A DNA stretch of 10,847 nt from contig JAPOZF010000742.1 in the NCBI GenBank assembly GCA_026706165.1, positions 2,847-13,693 on the forward strand. The letters are read 5' to 3'. Of the stretch, positions 7,113-10,847 are shown in pieces. The translations under genes were made by a program, and so were the position numbers. The notes beneath the pieces were generated by a model, which saw only the letters and a list, made by a program, of their open reading frames with translations, did no database searches and was not told where the DNA came from. The first letter of the stretch is position 1, and every line of letters begins with the position of its first letter. This DNA comes from Gemmatimonadota bacterium. Its GTDB lineage: Bacteria > Latescibacterota > UBA2968 > UBA8231.

Positions 7113-9290
7113 TCAGAGCATGCCGCCGCGCTTGCGCAGCACCCACTCGGCGGCGAGAGCGGCGACCAGGACCGCCAGGACCCACGACCTGCCCCAGGGC
7201 TCGAACCTCGTCGTCTCGGAAATCAGGCGGGGCGGCGTCTCGAGGCGCTCCAGTGCGGCGCTCCAGTCCTCCGCCTTGACGAACTCACCTCCGCTGGCGG
7301 CGGCCACCCGGCGCAGCAGCCGGTGGTCGGGGCGCACGTCGGAAGCCTCCAGGGAGTAGGCGTCGACGACGAACTCCACCGAATCCCTGCCGACTTTCCC
7401 GCCGTTCCAGCGGGCCTCGGCGGTGACGGTGTGGGCGCCGACTTCAAGCCCCGTCCAGACGCCCCGGTGGCGCCCGTCTCCCTGGGGTTGCAGGACCTTG
7501 GGGGAGCGGCCGGCAACGGCCGCGGTGACCTCGGCGCCGGGCAGGGGGCGCATCAGCTCGTCGAAGACCGCCACGTTCACGGCCACCTCCTCGCCGCTGC
7601 GGTACACGGGCCGCTCCGGGGCTGCCCGCACCCTGCCGCCGCGCCGCGCCTCGGCCAGCCATTTCACCGAGTTCCTCCAGAACTCCCGGATCGGCTCCGG
7701 GGTTTCGCCGGCACCGGCGGCGGCGAAGTCCAGTCTCCAGAAGCCGGTGCCGACCGCGGCGATCACCCTGGCGCCGGCGTGCATCCCCCAGGCGACCACC
7801 GGCACCCCGCCGGATTCGAGCAGCACCTCGCTGCCCGGCTGCGGCTGCAGGCCGGGGAGGACGCCCGAGACCGGCGGCAGCCGCGTCCAGGCGGCGGCGG
7901 CAAGGCCCCGGGTACCGGAACGGTTCCCCGGAGCGGCGGCGCCGGAACCCACCAGCAGGACCGGGTGGCCGCGCCCGGCCGCGGTAAGGGCAACCGCGGC
8001 CGGCCCCGCCCTCAACGCCGCCCCCCGCGGGACCGACAGGGGCAGCCAGCGGGCCGCCCGGGAGCCGGGTACCAAGCCCTTCAGGCTTTCGGAGCCGACC
8101 ACCATCAGCAGGCCGTTGCCGCCTTCGAGGTGCCGTGCGACCGCCCCGGAGAGGCCCTCGAGGAGCTGCCGCGGCGGGTCCACCAGGACCAGCACGTCCG
8201 CCGCCCCGATTCTCCCGGCGGCCGCCGCGAAGGAGAGGCCGCCGTAGAACTCGCTTTCGTTCCTGAGAACCGCGGAATTCACCGTCAGGGTCGAGTCCGC
8301 CTGAAGGGCGCGCAGGGGAAAAATCAGCTCCGGCCCCGGGGCCCCGGCGAAAACCTCGACGCGCACCCGGTCAGGCTGCACGGTCACCGGCAGCAGCCGG
8401 CGGTTGTTGGCGCGGCTGAACTCCCCCGGCAGCGCCGGCAGGGAAACCTCGTAGAGCCTGGGGCCGGCGGCGCCGGGAACATGGCTCAGCTCCAAGGAGC
8501 CGGGCTGCCCCCCGGGGGGGACGGCGGCTTCGACGGCGGCCAGCTCGCGGCCGTTCTCGCTCAATCTCACGGTCACCGGCCCGTCCACTCCCCAGCCGCG
8601 GATTTCGACGCGGACCGGGAAGGGCTGGCCGACGAACGCGGTGGCAGGGGCCTCGGCCGACAGGATCTGCGCGTCCCGGGGCTGTTCGGACTCCGAGCCG
8701 ATGCCCACGGCATGCACCGGCACCCCCAGCTCTTCGGCCACGGCGACCGGGTCGGCCCCGGAATTGTGGGCCCCGTCCGACAGCAGCAGGACGGCGGCAA
8801 CCTCGTCCTGGCCGGTGCGGCCCTCGACGGCGGCGGCAAGGGCCCGCGAGATGTCGGTGGCATCCCCGCGCGTGGCCGCCACCGTGTCGAGCGAAACCGG
8901 CTCGGCGTCCGCGGAGAAGGCGAGCGCCTCGACCCGCACGGCGCGGCGCAGTGCGGAAAACCGGTCGCCGCGCAGCAGGTCGAGGGCCCTCGACATTCTC
9001 GACTCCCCTCCCGCCTCGACCCCCATGCTGCGGCTCCTGTCGAGCAGGGCCGCCAGGACGGGGCGCACCGCCTGTTTGCGGGCGATCTCGAGGAAAGGCT
9101 CGGCGATAAGCAACAGGCAGGCGGCCAGGACGATCCCCCTGAGGACGCGGAGAAGCCACGCTCTCCCTCCCGGAGGGGCCGGCAGGGTGCGGGAGTAGAC
9201 CCAGTACGCGAACGCCAGCAGCGGCGGCATAGCGAGCAGCAGCAGCCGGCTGCCCTTCCAGCCGGCGTCGATATCCAGCCACTCGCTCAT
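7113..9290 (-). CDS. Membrane-anchored von Willebrand factor A domain protein (BatA/glutamine-amidotransferase-like architecture)
   Basis: The product has 725 residues. Two membrane helices lie near the N-terminus (about 14-32 and 46-63) and one at the C-terminus (about 703-718, followed by RKRGGML), so the bulk lies outside the cytoplasmic membrane or loops through it. A VWA domain occupies about 77-200 with a complete metal-ion-dependent adhesion site: D84-x-S86-x-S88 (LLDRSRSM), Thr145 (GDATDIS) and Asp172 (LLLSDGAHNSG). After it come an Ig/CARDB-like segment (about 212-315) and a class I glutamine-amidotransferase-like Rossmann segment (about 320-420: VRVEVFAGAPGPELIFPLRALQ, DVLVLVDPP), with no evident catalytic Cys. 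Near the C-terminus is LLRRVAAASGGEFV, usual for this family. Relatives often sit beside moxR and DUF58 genes, but none is in view. The ATG overlaps the tsaD stop as ATGA, there is no Shine-Dalgarno, and translation is probably coupled. The cellular role is unknown. Confidence 0.85.
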   Translation of the reverse strand: MSEWLDIDAGWKGSRLLLLAMPPLLAFAYWVYSRTLPAPPGGRAWLLRVLRGIVLAACLLLIAEPFLEIARKQAVRPVLAALLDRSRSMGVEAGGESRMSRALDLLRGDRFSALRRAVRVEALAFSADAEPVSLDTVAATRGDATDISRALAAAVEGRTGQDEVAAVLLLSDGAHNSGADPVAVAEELGVPVHAVGIGSESEQPRDAQILSAEAPATAFVGQPFPVRVEIRGWGVDGPVTVRLSENGRELAAVEAAVPPGGQPGSLELSHVPGAAGPRLYEVSLPALPGEFSRANNRRLLPVTVQPDRVRVEVFAGAPGPELIFPLRALQADSTLTVNSAVLRNESEFYGGLSFAAAAGRIGAADVLVLVDPPRQLLEGLSGAVARHLEGGNGLLMVVGSESLKGLVPGSRAARWLPLSVPRGAALRAGPAAVALTAAGRGHPVLLVGSGAAAPGNRSGTRGLAAAAWTRLPPVSGVLPGLQPQPGSEVLLESGGVPVVAWGMHAGARVIAAVGTGFWRLDFAAAGAGETPEPIREFWRNSVKWLAEARRGGRVRAAPERPVYRSGEEVAVNVAVFDELMRPLPGAEVTAAVAGRSPKVLQPQGDGRHRGVWTGLEVGAHTVTAEARWNGGKVGRDSVEFVVDAYSLEASDVRPDHRLLRRVAAASGGEFVKAEDWSAALERLETPPRLISETTRFEPWGRSWVLAVLVAALAAEWVLRKRGGML

Positions 9291-10321
9291 CGGGAGGAGC
9301 GGGCGTCAGTCAGCGGAAGGCGCGCCTCGGCGTCGAGGTCGAGACCGCCGCGTTCTCCGCGGCGGAGGTGGAAGAGTCCGGCGGCGGCGATCATGGCGGC
9401 GTTGTCGGTGCACAGGACGGGCGCCGGGCAGTGGAACTCGCCGCCGAGGCCGGCGACCCGCTCCTGCAGCGCCGCCCTCAGCGAGGCGTTGGCGGCAACG
9501 CCGCCGGCCAGGGCAACCCGGGAGACGCCCAGCCCGGTCACGGCCCTCGCGGTGCGCTCGACCAGGACGTCGACGACGGCCGCCTGGAAGCTGGCGGCGA
9601 CGTCGGGAACCGCCCCGGAGATGTCGGGACTCGACCGCTGCAGCTGGCGGACGTGGTTGAGAACGGCGGTCTTCAGGCCGCTGAAGCTGAAATTCCAGGT
9701 CTCCTTCGAGGCGAGGGCCCGGGGGAAGGCGATTGCCTCCGGGTCGCCCCTGGCGGCCGCTTCGGCGACGACGCGGCCCCCCATGACCATGCGGTCCGGG
9801 GGCAGCAGGTCGAGCAGCTTGGCGACCTTGTCGAACGCCTCGCCAGCGGCGTCGTCGAGGGTCTGGCCCAGAAGCTCGTAGGCACCGAGGCGCTCGACGA
9901 GAATCAGCTCGGTATGCCCCCCGGAAACGAGGAGGGTGAGAAACGGCACCTCGATCCGCCGCTCGACGAGGTTCGAGAAGATGTGCCCCTCGAGGTGGTT
10001 CACCCCCACGAACGGCTTGCCAAGGGAAAGCGCCATTCCCTTGGCGGCGTTTACCCCGACGATCAGCGACCCGATGAGGCCGGGCCCCCTGGTCACGGCT
10101 ATCCCGTCGACGTCTTCCACAGCGACGCCGGCTTCCCGCAACGCCGTCTCGATCACGGGAACGATGGCGCGAACGTGGGCGCGCGAGGCCAACTCGGGGA
10201 CCACCCCGCCGTAGCGGGCATGGTCCTGCTGCGACCAGATCACGTTCGAGCGGATCGACACTTCGTCGACGACCGCGGCCGAGGTCTCGTCGCAGGAGGT
10301 TTCGATTCCGAGAACGAGCAT
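9287..10321 (-). CDS. tsaD: tRNA N6-adenosine threonylcarbamoyltransferase TsaD (Kae1/Qri7 family)
   Basis: TsaD transfers the threonylcarbamoyl group from TC-AMP to A37 of tRNAs reading ANN codons, acting with TsaB and TsaE in the cytoplasm. The product has 344 residues, normal for the family. The N-terminal ASKHA motif is GIETSCDETSAAVV (5-18). Metal ligands are His109 and His113 in VNHLEGHIFSN and Asp306 in CTDNAAM. Nucleotide-site segments are LLVSGGHTEL (130-139), TLDDAAGEAFDKVAKLL (154-170) and LAGGVAANASLR (271-282), with Asn278 in the last. One oddity is the loop after Leu170, where the usual YPGGP is replaced by a longer LLPPDRMVMGGR, although the two Gly remain. The gene follows the YbbR-like gene by 6 bp and overlaps the VWA gene by 4 nt. 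It has no strong Shine-Dalgarno, which fits translational coupling within one transcription unit. Confidence 0.97.
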   Translation of the reverse strand: MLVLGIETSCDETSAAVVDEVSIRSNVIWSQQDHARYGGVVPELASRAHVRAIVPVIETALREAGVAVEDVDGIAVTRGPGLIGSLIVGVNAAKGMALSLGKPFVGVNHLEGHIFSNLVERRIEVPFLTLLVSGGHTELILVERLGAYELLGQTLDDAAGEAFDKVAKLLDLLPPDRMVMGGRVVAEAAARGDPEAIAFPRALASKETWNFSFSGLKTAVLNHVRQLQRSSPDISGAVPDVAASFQAAVVDVLVERTARAVTGLGVSRVALAGGVAANASLRAALQERVAGLGGEFHCPAPVLCTDNAAMIAAAGLFHLRRGERGGLDLDAEARLPLTDARSSR

Positions 10322-10327
10322 GACGGG

Positions 10328-10847
10328 TCAGCGCCGGACGAGGGTCACGAACTCGGGGACGACCTCCCTGATCTCGAAGTTCACGGTCTCCCCCGGAATG
10401 ACGCCGACGACTTCCCCGGCAACCGGGGAGGCCCCCCGGATATCGGCGAACAGATCGATGTCCGATTCCGGATCCAGCCTGCCGATGACGTCGGCGCCGC
10501 CGCGCACGCGGACGGTGACCCGCGACGGCCGGGCGACCAGCGAACGCCTTCCGGACCTTGGCACTCTCACCGGGACATTGGCGATGTCGTACTCCGCCAG
10601 TTCCTGGACGTCGACCCGAACGGTCACGTGATCGGAGCTCATCCGGATGCGGGATCCCCCGGGAGCCGGGATCGGAAGCCTGGCGGTGAAGTCCCGGCGG
10701 ATCCCGGTTTGAACCAGGGAATCCGTGGTCAGGGCGGACAGCTCCCCGACCTGCGAGGCAGGTCCGGAAACCCGCACCGTCCCGGGAGACACCTCCACGG
10801 GGCCGACCTGGGTGTAGGGGCCAGTCCGTCATCCCGTCGGTGACACG
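10328..10847 (-). CDS. ybbR: YbbR-like domain protein (CdaR family), C-terminal part, apparent frameshift near the window edge
   Basis: This is the C-terminal part of a protein with YbbR repeats. One repeat is GPYTQVGPVEVSPGTVRVSGPASQVGEL. A second runs through IANVPVRV...SRVTVRVRGGADVIGRLDPESDIDLFADI. In the CdaR family these extracytoplasmic repeats regulate the membrane di-adenylate cyclase CdaA, whose gene usually lies just upstream, here outside the window. The frame is open from 10828 to the TGA at 10330..10328 and is closed upstream by a TGA at 10831..10829. The next frame reads RVTDGMTD up to 10824, and dropping one base (T at 10823 on the minus strand) gives RVTDGMTD-GPYTQVGPVEV, which fits a YbbR repeat. 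I therefore take the gene to continue to the edge with a one-base insertion. Without the frameshift the only start would be GTG 10798..10796 inside the repeat, giving 156 residues, which is unlikely to be a true start. tsaD follows 6 bp later. Confidence 0.75.

Noticed and set aside
4600..9881. Very long open frames on the plus strand opposite ftsK, the VWA gene and tsaD (779 and 990 codons).
   Set aside because: They are compositional shadows. High G+C makes stop codons rare, their sequences are rich in Gly, Arg, Asp and His without domain structure, and the opposite strand holds clear conserved genes in each place.
205..10600. Possible tRNA, riboswitch, CRISPR or mobile-element sequence anywhere in the window.
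   Set aside because: The spacers are all under 200 bp and show no cloverleaf, no regular repeats, no transposase motifs and no flanking direct repeats.

Overview
The window is a compact, GC-rich (roughly two thirds or more G+C) bacterial chromosome segment in which every supported gene lies on the minus strand, so transcription runs from high to low coordinates. It looks like core genome with a few accessory envelope genes. I found no RNA gene, insertion sequence, CRISPR array or phage gene. The organism is most likely a Gram-negative (diderm) bacterium: there are Lol lipoprotein-trafficking genes at two places, and the secreted protease ends in a FlgD/Por-like C-terminal domain of the kind common in the FCB group (Bacteroidota, Gemmatimonadota and neighbouring candidate phyla). 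The phylum placement is inference from gene content only.

Layout, in transcription order. First block (10847 to 7113): the C-terminal part of a YbbR/CdaR-type protein cut by the window edge, then tsaD (tRNA t6A synthesis) 6 bp later, then a 725-residue membrane-anchored von Willebrand A protein whose ATG overlaps the tsaD stop (ATGA). These three look like one transcription unit. A 194-bp spacer follows (6919-7112), without a gene or a convincing terminator or promoter.

Second block (6918 to 1394): ftsK (DNA translocase), lolA 8 bp later (periplasmic lipoprotein carrier), a 122-bp spacer, a secreted subtilisin-like S8 protease, and, 7 bp after it, a small membrane-anchored protein with a DUF4352-like outer domain. 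The ftsK-lolA order is also found in Escherichia coli, so this is old synteny.

Third block (1258 to 1): prfB (release factor 2) with an intact, nearly textbook programmed +1 frameshift site, followed by the first 18 codons of a LolC/LolE-type ABC permease cut by the window edge. LolA in the middle and LolC/E at the edge belong to the same lipoprotein export route.

The less ordinary points are the S8 protease plus anchored DUF4352-like pair, the VWA protein translationally coupled to tsaD, an unusual nucleotide-site loop in TsaD, and an apparent single-base frameshift in the YbbR gene close to the window end. I do not see a defence system, a biosynthetic cluster or another evidently new multi-gene system here.
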